From the NCBI RefSeq assembly GCF_000003605.2, contig NW_003134350.1, positions 11,695 to 46,661 on the forward strand: 34,967 bases of DNA, read 5' to 3'. The notes beneath the pieces are model-generated. The model worked only from the letters and a program-made list of their open reading frames with translations. It did not search any database and was not told where the DNA came from. Source of the DNA: Saccoglossus kowalevskii. Taxonomy: Eukaryota; Hemichordata; Enteropneusta; Harrimaniidae. Positions 24,055 through 34,967 of the stretch are shown piece by piece. The translations under genes and the position numbers were made by a program. Numbering within the stretch: the stretch's first letter is position 1; every line of letters begins with the position of its first letter.

Positions 24055-25235
24055 TGGATATCACCAGAATACAACAATCTGAATTTTAATCAACATCAGT
24101 ACCTTTAGTGAGATTGAAAACCTGATATTTACATTGTGTTTTCAATCATAAACTGAACTCACTCAAGGGCAAAAGTTCATTCGTTGTGTTCGTTGTGTTC
24201 ATTGTCAATCGAAATAGATAAACGATTTGTCCGAGTAATAAGCAGCAGATATTTAGTTCTATCTATAAGCCAAAATTACTGGAATCGTTGTAGAATTACT
24301 GCACGTCGCTTTATGAAAGAACGAAATCTTACACAAAAAAAACAATATGTATATTTCCTTTTGAAATGGACATGCTTATCAAAATGATTTTCAGGTATTA
24401 TTTGTAGTACTAACTTTGAGCACAACAATGGGTTCGACTCCTTTAGCAAGCATGTGACGTCACATGAAATCATGTCTAATGGATTGATTTGTGTGCGACA
24501 GTCGCGTATATCAATGTATATCCGGCGATTTTACAATATCCTACGAGATGAAAACATTGGCACCGATTCGACACAATGGCTGATGACTGAATGGTAAAAC
24601 CATGTGTGAATGTTAGTCTTATTATGAATAAATATACGTTAATTATCTCGTATCCTTGTCTTCTCCTTCGAATGCCCACGCTACATCGTCTTACTAACAT
24701 TCCTCAAAAGTAGTTATCTATAAACACATCATTCTTCTGAAAATGTCTCTCTCTTGTCTACTTTGATTTGTTCCTTTCATAGCGATATCTACAATTTTCT
24801 GTTTCCTCCGATTCTGTGAATGTCATATTACTATACATCATGGCGTATATATCACGAGTGAATCTGCAATTATGTTACTGGGTAACACGAGGCGAATATA
24901 CTTGTAGAGTATTTATTGTCGGTCAGTAGTTATATTTTTGATTTTTTTGAAATATATTTTTTGGTCAAATATGCTATTTTAAACTTGCTTCAAATCTTTA
25001 CGTATAGATTATGAGTTGTATTCACGCGTGTGTGCTGTGTGAGTGTACAGCTGGATTACAACAGTTTTAAAACTTTTAAAACGTTAATAATACTCGGTAA
25101 AGTGAACTACAGTTTCAAAAGAATACATATTCAATATTTGCTGTATTTGTTCTCAATATTGTGTTACCAAGAAAAAGGAATTTCATATTTGCTATCTCAC
25201 CATTAGATTTTGGGCATCATTTGCTCCAACAGCAG
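24055..25235 (+). pseudogene. Decayed AMT locus: B-like 5' flank plus exon 4 relic
   Basis: The segment 25159-25235 aligns without gaps to exon 4 of gene B (20664-20740). Both are exactly 77 nt, with 56 of 77 positions identical by my count, including AT followed by ATTTGCTATCTCA. The preceding intron end also matches (AAAGTGAACTACAGTTT at about 25099 against about 20587). Both splice sites are broken: the acceptor reads AATAT instead of ATAG, and the donor GT is AT (CAG then ATAAC). The frame is still open (VTK..., ICYL kept), but no exons 1-3 or 5-6 are visible. Upstream, 24055-24740 aligns patchily with the 5' flank of gene B (17540-18700). This is the remnant of a further tandem copy that lost most of its exons. 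Confidence 0.7.
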
Positions 25236-25738
25236 ATAACATATGTTGCATCTATTTAATTAAAATTTGTTATATCACTTCGTTTGATTTTAATTCAAAG
25301 CATAATGAATAAAACCCAATATTGTGGCGTTTGAAACCTTATTTATGAGACATCCAGTTTATAATTACCATGATATACTGAAAGGTATTAATATAGTGTG
25401 TGTAACAAAAAAACATATAGATGACATAAAACTGACCATTCATGGTTTGCAGTGATTAATTACTCACGTATGACCAGTTCTCATTTACGTATTAGATAAT
25501 GAACGTGTTTACGTAGATTTTGCGTAATGAAAAAACGAGTGCGCGAAGCCCGAGTGACTGACGCATAGTCTACCAACCGAATTCATTGTTTTCAAACAAA
25601 TTAACTATCTATTGCAACTAAGTTATTTTCAGCGTGCTTCGTGTTTGTGTATCTTTGTTGTATTCTCGATAAAATGCCACGAGAAAAACTCTGAATCATT
25701 TCCAAGGAACATCTAGCGAGCATACCGATTTTGACTCT

Positions 25739-25792
25739 GGTATGCTAACGAATGCCGTCCTTGGCATGTCCATTCTCTGGTGAGTGCAGTAT
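25739..25792 (+). pseudogene. AMT exon 1 3'-end relic, closest to gene C
   Basis: These 54 nt align without gaps to 28106-28159 of gene C with 46 identities by my count. They cover the last 13 or so codons of exon 1 (GM.TNA..GM..LW) and continue across the splice donor into 13 identical intron bases (GTGAGTGCAGTAT). Matching intron bases show that the relic comes from genomic DNA, not a retrocopy, and from a C-type gene. Neither the rest of exon 1 nor exon 2 is found next to it. It lies downstream of the exon 4 relic, so it is a separate event or a rearranged piece. Confidence 0.75.
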
Positions 25793-27463
25793 TTCGAGTC
25801 GGAATTATCCATTGCAATGTACGTTTGCAATTGTGTTCGCTAAAGAAACATTTTTGGTCATGACTCTGACGCTGATACGTTATGATTCATAGCGGCAATG
25901 TGACTTACTCTACACCGGGTTGACAAAGCGTATATTATCCACGAGTCCCTAGTTAGATTAGATTTCCAATAGTTCATTAGTACAAGTCTCATGGCTAAAA
26001 TAAGTAAATTTAAGAGAATATTTTCATGTGAATAATACTCTTGGAATCGAAACTGAGTACTTAATGTTGTAAACTAACGATTCTCTGTAATATCAAAGCA
26101 TTCGACAATCAGTAATGTGAGCTCGAAATATGGGCGAAGATATCGGGCTGCAAAACTGTACTCATCATTAGATCAATGCATACAACCGCATCGATTACAC
26201 TCTGAATTACAAATCATTATAAAGGTAGACTGAACACGTGTTTTGTTGAATATCTGAAATTGACATCTTAATACATCTAAGCAAATAATGGTAGGATTAC
26301 ATCTCATTCTCCGAAACTGTGACGTCTCGTTTCGTTTGGGATGAGATCTCAATTAATTGGCTATCACACTGAGTGTGTATCTAGGTGATACCACGTGCTT
26401 TCAGCATTGGCATGTGGAATACACATGATGTACGTTTCAAAAGTAAAATTGAAACCATACATATCAAACTTTGACTTTCTGTGAAACACGTAAACGAATT
26501 CGATCATGTATTGTATTTAATTGGTTAAAATCGCAAGGCTCAATTCTAAAATAACGCAAGTTAAGTCAAAATTTATGTAATTATCAAACTGCCATCGTCT
26601 GAAATGATTTTAGTGGCTATGAATTAGTTGTGAATATTCTTTGCACTTCACATTCACTTTGTTAGCGGGTATATGTATAACATTTACGATTCAAAGTGGT
26701 TATACGACCAGCATAATGCCGTCACAGGGAACAGCAAGCTAATTATTCTACCATTATACTGCTATCTGGCGTAATGGTAACCATAGAAACATTAACTTTG
26801 GGGATCATGTTTAAATTCAGATTATATGACCCGAAACGACAACTGAACATGAAACCAGCATGCTAGTTTGCAAACAATATTAGTAAACCGACACTACAGC
26901 ATTGACATTACCGACGGTGAATAATAAAGCTGCAAATACCGTTTGTTATTTTCCAACCTTAGCACGACATGTAACCGTTCAATGAAACAAATTTGTATAT
27001 AAATTTCTAAAAATTAAGAGGATGTTCGCGTGTTCCTCAACGGCAACCAGCTGGAACGAATAATGCAGCTGAGATCCTAGTGAGTTTAATCAGCCTTCCC
27101 AATTCAAGTCCCTATTATTTCTATCCGTGATTGAATAATGCTTACCTTGTTTGTCATTGGCGATGCGATAAACCGCACGTCTCGGTATAATGCGTTAAAT
27201 TTAAATGTATTTAAATATCTCGTACATTACTTAGGAGCGCCAATGAAATTATAATATAGCTTCAAGACAAGAGATTCTTACTGGGGGAATTCTTGTCAGT
27301 TCAGTTACAGCATCGTTTGCGTTATTTATGATCGACGGACGTTTAAGAAGCTGGTAATTCTAGACGAAAAGTTGAGAATTTATTCCGTTTAGAAATTACG
27401 ACTCATAGCTTTTTGACGTCGTTCCGCAAGAAGGAAGCACGTATTTTGAAGACTTGTATCAGG
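25793..27463. other. Spacer upstream of AMT gene C
   Basis: I see no exon, RNA gene or clear repeat. The promoter of gene C should lie near its right end, but no TATA-like element stands out at a convincing position. Confidence 0.45.
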
Positions 27464-30400
27464 ATGGAGAACGCAACTGATTCAATCACAACGTATGAGA
27501 CGGGGACTATAGAGGAAGTCCAAGACGAAAGAGGGTGGGACGATGCAACGTGGATTTTGACGAGCGCGTTTATTATATTCACCATGCAATCAGGATTTGG
27601 GCTTTTGGAATCTGGTTCGGTATCAAAAAAGAACGAAGTAAACATCATGGTTAAAAATGCCATTGATGTGATATTTGGTGGATTGTCATATTGGATGTTC
27701 GGCTACGGAATAAGTTTTGGGAACGACGCCGGTTCAAATGCGTTTATCGGGATAGGTTATTTTTTTGTAGACGATACAGACGAAAATATGATGGGCACTC
27801 TGTTTTCCAGTTTCTTTTTCCACACTTCGTTCGCAACAACGGCGACGACTATAGTCAGTGGAGCCATGGCGGAACGCACCAAACTCGAAAGTTATATTCT
27901 GTTTTCATTTTTGAACACATTTGTTTACGCGTTACCAACGCGATGGGTCTGGGCGACTTCGGGGTGGCTGAATAAATTAGGGGCTGTAGATATCGCAGGG
28001 GCAGCGTGCGTGCATCTATCTGGTGGAGTCACTGGGTTGGTAGCGACGTTGGTACTGAAACCAAGAACAGGCAGATTTGAGGGAAAGGCGATTCCACCTA
28101 AAATGGGTATGCCAACGAATGCTATTTTTGGCATGTTTATGCTCTGGTGAGTGCAGTATGTTGATTTCATATACCTAGCTGTAGCAGGTGACTGTCTTGA
28201 TAAATACATTACGGTAGTACGAACAAAACCCGCTAATTACGGGAAATATTTGAAATCGCCTGATCCGAACTTTAACGTAAATGTCACGTTAATAATGTTA
28301 GCACAATAATCTCCGAACGTAACGTCAATTTTCTTGTATTTCATGCCTAAATGCATTATTCAATTTCACGTTCAAAGGTGGGGCTGGTTAGGTTTCAACT
28401 GTGGTAGTACTTATGGAATTACCGGCGGAAAATGGAAATTGGCGGCAAGGTAAACCTTAAATATAGTTTATTGATTTAGTACACACTACATCGAAGTCTG
28501 GAACCTTTAAATTTCCCATTCAGTATATTGACATTGAATGATAATTGTTTTCAGGTCTGCTGTAACAACTATCACATGTTCCATTGGCGGCGGAACCGTG
28601 GGGATATTTTTAAGGTAATATAGTTAGTAAATTAGTTTATTGTTATAATTTTGCATGGAGTTGTTAACATTGTTGGGAAGGTTTCGGTACAATGTACATA
28701 TGTACGACTAGCCGGATATTTTTTAAGTAAGTGCTTAATTATGTATAAAAGGTGGAAAAAATAATTGACAGCATTGGGGCTGCTTACTCGTTCTTTGGAA
28801 AACGTTGGCCAGTTATTTTTTTCTTAATGTTTGAATGAATATATAATGTAAGAAAATCATAAAATTAAATTATACCAGCGCAGTTTTCTTGTTTTCATTA
28901 CAGTTATATTCTGAAGAAAAGAAAATTTGATATACTGTATTTAATAAATGGAGTGCTTGGGTCGTTAGTATCAGGCACCGGTGAGTTGAAATGTTTACAT
29001 GTTCGGTAACATCTGTAACACGAAACTTTGAACAGTATATACGGAAATTGTTGAAAAGGAAATATTGCATGCATCTTAGAGACTGTTGCCTTATATTTTA
29101 ACTTTTATTTTGTTTAAACTGCAATACGTATGCTTGCTAATTTTCACGCACTTTTGTGTTTGTTTTTGCACGTGGTAGGGGTGTAGGATTCTCAGCTGAT
29201 GTACATTCGAATGAAATGTGATGAGCTGGCATTTAAAATCAATATAAATCATGACCAAAATCAGATATGGAGCATAGTTTACTGTGCGAGATGTATTTTG
29301 TGCATAATTCCACCAGGCAGAGTAAGAGACCACATAATAAATTACGGAACTGTGTATCTCAGCCTACAGAGACCACTAGTTGTGAACAACCTAAGCAAAA
29401 GTATTGTATATTCTGCAACCGCGATACTTTTTTTTTCTTAATAACACCTCAGCTATATGTGCGTTGGCCCGTCCCTGGGAAGCGTTGTTGATTGGTGGGA
29501 TCGGTGGTATCATATCATGCCTTGGTGGCGAATTGATAGCTAAGATGAAGATAGACGATCCAGTGGGTGTTGTACCTGTTCACGCAATGTGTGGACTCTG
29601 GTCGCTTATTGCTGTTGGTCTATTCGTCCGTATTGACAGACTAGAAGGCGTATCTCGATACAACGGTAAGTGCGCTGAGCGTCATTTTTGTTTCGATGAT
29701 CGAGCGTAGTACGAAAAGTCCTTGTCAAACACATTTTTGGAACTACGGGGCACTCACGTTCATGCGAGTAACGGTTTCAATGCGTTTTTTTTATTCAGGG
29801 CTGTTTTATGGTGGTGGTTTGTATATGCTCGGGATCCAGCTTCTCGCGGGAGTTGTAATTACAGTGTGGACCGTCGCAACGTCGTATATTTGTCTCAAAA
29901 TACTTGACTTGACTCTGGGTTTGCGCATGACCCTGCAGGAAGAGATATTGGGGGCAGATCTCGTGGAGCATAGTCTTAACGGCTCATACGACAAAGCCAC
30001 TGGCGAGTTACGAAGTGTTGAGGGTGATCTAATTGAAATCGTCAAATCTAACGGCGGTGCTTTTTACAATGACGAGTTGAAAAAGTTGTCAGACGCCGTT
30101 GCTATGCGAATGCCGCGGGAGATGTTTGCCTCCGTCTGTACACTGGGCCACGGCTCAGGTACCTATTCCAACGGCGAAATCATCCACATTGATAATGATT
30201 TCGTCCCTGTCACGAGAGACAGACATAAACTCAGCGTTGCAACTATCAGTAGTCTTCGCCGAGTCACCCCCATTGAAGATATGTCGTCGATAGTTTCGTT
30301 CCGTAGCACAGTCACGAAGAACCCGACCATGGAATCACATCCCACCAGAAACAGCTTAACGCTTGTAAACAAAGATGTAAACACAGCGGAAGTGACGCAG

Positions 30401-30556
30401 GGCGACCCCAGCATTTTGGCTATCCCGGTTACTACTTTACCTCCCCTGTTGCTACCCGATAATAATGGGGAAACTAAGACCGAACAAGAAACTAAGGCAT
30501 GTGTTACAGAAGTGGTTGGTACTCCAGGCGATACATTCGGGCATACGGAAAACTAA
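27464..30556 (+). CDS. AMT: Ammonium transporter, Amt/MEP type (tandem copy C)
   Basis: Coding exons: 27464-28146, 28378-28449, 28555-28614, 28904-28980, 29453-29665, 29799-30556 (same phases and exon 2-5 lengths as A and B); 620 aa. The twin histidines are present: H184 in DIAGAACVH and H341 in VVPVH. The F107, W148, D160 and S219 equivalents are also there. The motif that reads PAHW in A and B reads PTRW here (residues 158-161, codons CCA ACG CGA TGG): an Arg replaces a His that is nearly invariant in Amt proteins. After the last membrane segment, GLRIP/GLRVP becomes GLRMT. The N-terminus is short, with one sequon (NAT). The cytosolic tail is the longest, about 193 residues past EHS, rich in Ser/Thr, with a Pro/Leu stretch near its end. 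The ATG at 27464 has A at -3 and G at +4. The gene otherwise looks intact, with all splice sites canonical. Confidence 0.92.
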
Positions 30557-30845
30557 ATTTTATGTATATAATATACAAGTTACATAGGTAGATGATGAAC
30601 AAAGAGATAGTCTAAATGATTGTATGAACGAGTTGGTTTCTGTGTTGGGAGATATTTTTTATATATAATAACTTAATAATATTCTTGTGTCGGGACAGTT
30701 AATATTATATTGTTAATAAATATAATTCACAACTAATGATACCACTGCATACAGTGCTCTTCTCACATATCCACTATTTCCTTTCGGAAACTTCTTGAAC
30801 TGGGTGTCTGATTAATTTTCCATTTAGCTAAGTTAACGAGCTATT
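30557..30845. other. 3' flank of AMT gene C
   Basis: AT-rich 3' UTR-like sequence following the stop codon; it contains an AATAAA at 30715-30720. Confidence 0.5.
30715..30720 (+). promoter_or_regulatory. Probable poly(A) signal of AMT gene C
   Basis: The first AATAAA downstream of the gene C stop, about 160 nt away, in AT-rich 3' UTR-like sequence. Confidence 0.5.
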
Positions 30846-30868
30846 TATTAATTAATTAATTAATTAAT

Positions 30869-30963
<95 letters not shown>

Positions 30964-30966
30964 TTT
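30846..30966 (+). repeat. (TTAA)n/(TTTA)n compound microsatellite
   Basis: About 24 bp of ATTA repeats pass directly into about 97 bp of uninterrupted TTTA repeats, a perfect tetranucleotide array of roughly 24 units. Uninterrupted tracts of this length are normally polymorphic. Confidence 0.95.
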
Positions 30967-33900
30967 TCATTGTGCGAGTATGTCGTGTAGCAGGCTCTGA
31001 CTCAATCTATATAATCATTAGAATAAAAATGAGAACATAAACACCACAAACACCGTCACTTCAACTAGCGTCGTTATACGCACAGTTTATAGTAAATGTG
31101 TGTAAATCTGTGTAAAGGGCTTCTAACGGATACAGCTTCGCACAATATACGTTTATTAAACCCATGCAACTATTGACATTTCGTTGATATTACTCAAATG
31201 ATTGTAATGTTTATCAACGAACATAACGTGTTCGTGGAGTTGGTTAGTAGAAGTGACTCTCACAACTTTGCGTGACAAGCACTCTAGCCATGTGATATTG
31301 TTTTGCAGATCGTGCTTACCCATCGCTACATCTGAACTTTACCGGTATAACATTGTACACTGTGTACAGTTAATGGCGACACTATGGCCTGGAGGAAACG
31401 TGACAGCCTAAATCAAAAAAAGTGCAAGTGGTGTAGTCTTTGTAGTCTTTAATATAAGAGTCGTACGTGAAAACACGGTCTAACTATTACATTGTTAACA
31501 GAGACTAATCGAAATAATATATATATGTATCTTTTCTTTCCTGCATTGTGACGGACACAGTTGAAAAATGAGATGGCTCTACTCTAATCTCCCAAAAAGC
31601 CGTGGTATAACACCTGCACACTTATAGTCAGGTTCTAGTAAATTCCACGACTCAGATGAACTGAAATACCTTTTTGGCGTTCAAAATTGCACATAGAATA
31701 ATATCAAATAGCACAAAGAATTGTGATATTTGCCAGGTATCTTATTTCGTGTTTTTCAACTGTGAAATTATACTTTCTGGAATTATGATCCTATTTATGA
31801 AGTTACATATAATTGAGGTTATATTAAAATCTAATTTGAAACATATTTCAAATTAAAACTTATTTCTTATGTTGCAGAAAAACAGATATCCTGGTATAGT
31901 ACTTCCTTATGTGTGTATGTGCTCCCTGAAACTGTATGTAATTTGTTAAATACTTATTCTGTATTAAAACAGTCACGTTATTTTCGAACAGTTATTCGAC
32001 ACCTTGCACTCACAAGGACTAATAAAGTTATAAGTCATATAAATAAATAAATACTATATTTGAATATTAATGTTGGTACTTCGAGTTAGAATTATTCGTA
32101 CTTTTGAAATTTACAACTTGCAGTGCAGTGATACTCTTATCATATCTCCTTTTGAAACTATATGTATGTATGGTGTGCTTGTATTTCAAACTGTTTTTTT
32201 TTTATTAAATATAATTTAAAAATAACCGAACTATTGATTATTTAATGAAAACTAGCGGCACGCTTAGTCAATAACTTTTGCAATAATGCTAATTCACCTG
32301 TGGCTAACTTTAAATCTATTCAGTTTTTGAAACTTTCACAAGTGAAATGATCCTATTTGATTATTCAAATTTAAATACTACATAAAGGATTGTTTTTATT
32401 TCTGTTAAATTCTGGCTTAGTGTATTTGTATTTCAGTGAGAAATAGTATATTTATTTGCAATAGTGTATGGTAAAAATCCCCGCAGACAGATAAGTTCAG
32501 CTAGACGTCTTCACCAAAAGCACCAACATATAGGTCACTCCGCGATTTATTCCGTTTAAAAGTTGTATATATATAGACTATATCTAATTATCTCTTAGCC
32601 CTAGTACGCTTGGTGATATCCCGCGGTATGTGTAAATAACAGAGACTGGATACCATCTATGTCATTCAATAAATAAATAATGTGTCTATGGAACAGTAAT
32701 TTTACTAATGACAGCAGCCTGAAACATATTCAATATTCACACACAGGTGAACTTTCTATAATCAAAGAACGGTGACCGTCTGGGCAAATTAGACTGAGCG
32801 CCTAAAATATATTGATACACATTCATGAATTTGATGTTCGCTTTGAAGGTGAAGCGCTGCGCCGTGTTTCACGCGTACGTGACGTGGGCAACGTATACAG
32901 TGAAATAAAATATTTGTATACATTAAATTGGAACGCGCGCTGTGTTGTGACTGTAGAGCGCTTTATAAAAAAAAGTGGGCAATGGGGATACCTGATACAG
33001 GTAACAGAAAATAAAAAGGGCATTTTACGTTTTCACAGGAAATAAAATGAAAATTTCATTTACAAAAAATTGCGTACAAATTACGACATTTAATATGGAA
33101 AATGCTATATACGCTTACAAAAAATAAGATCTTTGTACAAATTACGGACGAATGAAATAGCTGATTACATTTAACACCTTGTCTCTGTCTCTGTCTACAT
33201 TTTTTTATATATTTAAATTACATTATTAGACTCTAAACGAACAATTCGATAAACAGAATATCAATTACTGATGGGGACAAGGGCTCGTAAAAAATAAGAA
33301 TTACTACATTGACAAAGGCTAACTTCAAAGAGTCACTCACGTGGTAGCTTTATCTGTCACTATAGATGAGCTGTTATGCAAATGAGCTGTTTAGTACCGA
33401 TGTACAGTGTCTTAGAGAATAGAGGCTTTGACGATAACACTAGTACCTTCGTCTCTATCAGAATTGATCTCTGACATTGTAAAATCAGATGGCCCTATAC
33501 TGCATTGTCTGGCAGCGATTAAGTAGATAAGATCGACTTCGACGTCGATTAATATAGGAACTGAAATACTAGAATGATTTTTGGCCCTTGGCTATTCATG
33601 CGATTTTCGTATGATTTCAATCTCCGTTGTGCTGATCACATTTCCATTTGTAGGGGTAGCAGAGACGGACAGGATCCGCCCTATTATATTGACAAATGCT
33701 TTTGGTCGAAGAACAAAACTAATCTAACTTTATACTCATATAATGTGATTGACATCTACATATGCACTCTTGTATTAGTTATAAAACTGTTATTAGTTTA
33801 GAATAGACGATTACACCAAAATTTAAATGTTTTTTGCGTTCACTTTGTTCCCTATAAATGCGTAATTTTAGCAGTCATGGAAGGGACGGACAGTGGGAAG

Positions 33901-34967
33901 GTAGATGACTAACCTAACGAACTAAGATGTAAATCCAGATGGGTTTATCCATCACATTCCAGTGATGAAATATTGATAAGATTGGGTTCGACGCGTCCAT
34001 CAATTACTCTAAGTTTGCTACACTTATCCTATCACGTATGACTTGAGGATTTGTGTCTCATGTTTATTCTGTAGTTTTGTCATTGTACTTGTAGTTATAG
34101 TTTGCCAGTGTTTTCCAAGGGCAGCCAGCAACTAGATTCACTTGTACTTGTACTAGTAATAAATCGTAACTTATACTGAATACCGAAACACCCGTGTATT
34201 TTTGAATTTTTTTTCAACGCCCTCTATGTCGACCTGCATTTAGGACATGCTAAATATAGAAACGGTTTCATATTAGGCATATTGCTTATTACCAAACGCT
34301 TCAGCGTGGTATTAAGAATTTGTTTTCAGAGTTGGGTGATACCAAGGTGAGAAATGGTTGCACATATGGGGGTAATTCCAGGAATTGCAATAGAGAGGGT
34401 TCAGGCCAAAATACAATATATAGTGTTTTCATGTTTCGTCTGATATTTCTGTGGTATTCTGCTGCTGTAACTAATGCAACATTTGTTCTGAAATTCAGTG
34501 TATTGTGTGCACTCAAGGGTTATTCGTTTTTTGCTGAAAAAACCCTATTTTTTAATGGCAGATTCGAACTACGTTCATTCCCACTGGGAAATATGCATTG
34601 TCGCTTGAATGAGAGCTAATTAAACACATTTTCCAGACCGGCGAAAGAGTATGTAACAGCCAATTGTAACAGCCTATCACGTGATTTTACTCTGAATGTC
34701 AACATGGAAAGAGGCTATTCCATTTTACGCAGGAATAGTTGGGAGTAGAATATGTGAAGGATTGTATAAACAGAGATGTGTATACTGAAAAAGTAATATC
34801 TATCCTCCTTTTGCATCGCTGAGCATTTCTTTTTAGTATACTTGTTTAAAAATGCTAAATTTGAATGATTTGCGATGTTTTTTTTATTAAAACGCCTCTA
34901 ATGGTTGAATCCCGGGTTTGAAGATGAATGTAACAGCACACAACGTGGTTCGTTTGAATACAATGGT
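30967..34967. other. Right-edge stretch, no gene recognised
   Basis: Mostly AT-rich. A CG-richer patch at about 32840-32960 lies in an open frame (32812-33045) without recognisable protein features. A 17-nt segment at about 34330-34346 sits between a good acceptor (TTTTCAG) and a good donor (AAG then GTGAGA), but it is isolated. A repeated TACAAATTACG motif occurs at about 33075 and 33137. I see no RNA gene or transposon termini. Confidence 0.45.

Noticed and set aside
27941-27949. Initial reading of the gene C His-to-Arg change as loss of a pore twin histidine
   Set aside because: Alignment to AmtB by D160-to-H168 spacing places the twin histidines at H184 and H341, both intact. The changed residue is the HW-motif histidine near the W148 equivalent.
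32812-33045. 77-codon frame in a CG-richer patch
   Set aside because: It lacks an ATG-supported gene context and recognisable family features, and its antisense frame is open as well.

Overview
This window is animal nuclear DNA, AT-rich with long introns and long non-coding gaps. Its main content is a head-to-tail cluster of three intact ammonium transporter genes of the Amt/MEP type (not Rh), all on the + strand. Amt-type channels are absent from vertebrates but common in invertebrates, and a perilipin-like gene sits next to them. I therefore infer an invertebrate metazoan, probably marine or aquatic. Phylum cannot be fixed from the sequence alone.

Layout. 1-1400: non-coding, with a small fold-back element and a GAGTG microsatellite. 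1408-4328: a multi-exon perilipin-like gene, possibly 5' partial, with two possible 3' ends. 4334-9464: mostly non-coding, with a diverged copy of the perilipin-like gene's 3' region at about 5565-5695 and two orphan exon-like segments at 7364-7489 and 7901-7978. 9555-15153: AMT gene A, six coding exons, whose second intron is swollen to 2.8 kb by a 32-bp minisatellite with higher-order structure. 15154-18978: spacer with a roughly 177-bp MITE. 18979-22544: AMT gene B. 22545-27463: spacer with two decayed AMT remnants, an exon-4 relic (25159-25235) attached to B-like 5' flank and an exon-1-end relic (25739-25792) closest to gene C. 27464-30556: AMT gene C. 30557-34967: spacer with a long TTTA microsatellite and no recognised gene.

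The three AMT genes have the same intron positions and phases (2,2,2,1,1) and identical lengths for exons 2-5 (72, 60, 77 and 213 nt). They arose by tandem duplication of an already intron-bearing gene. Predicted proteins are 505, 594 and 620 aa. The 11-TM core and the ammonium-conducting residues (F107, W148, D160, H168, S219 and H318 in E. coli AmtB numbering) are kept in all three. The extracellular N-termini and the cytosolic C-terminal tails differ strongly (about 65, 149 and 193 residues after the conserved EHS motif). Gene C has lost a highly conserved histidine in the HW(V/L)W motif. The picture is a birth-and-death transporter family: conserved pore, diversified tails, and dead copies between live ones.
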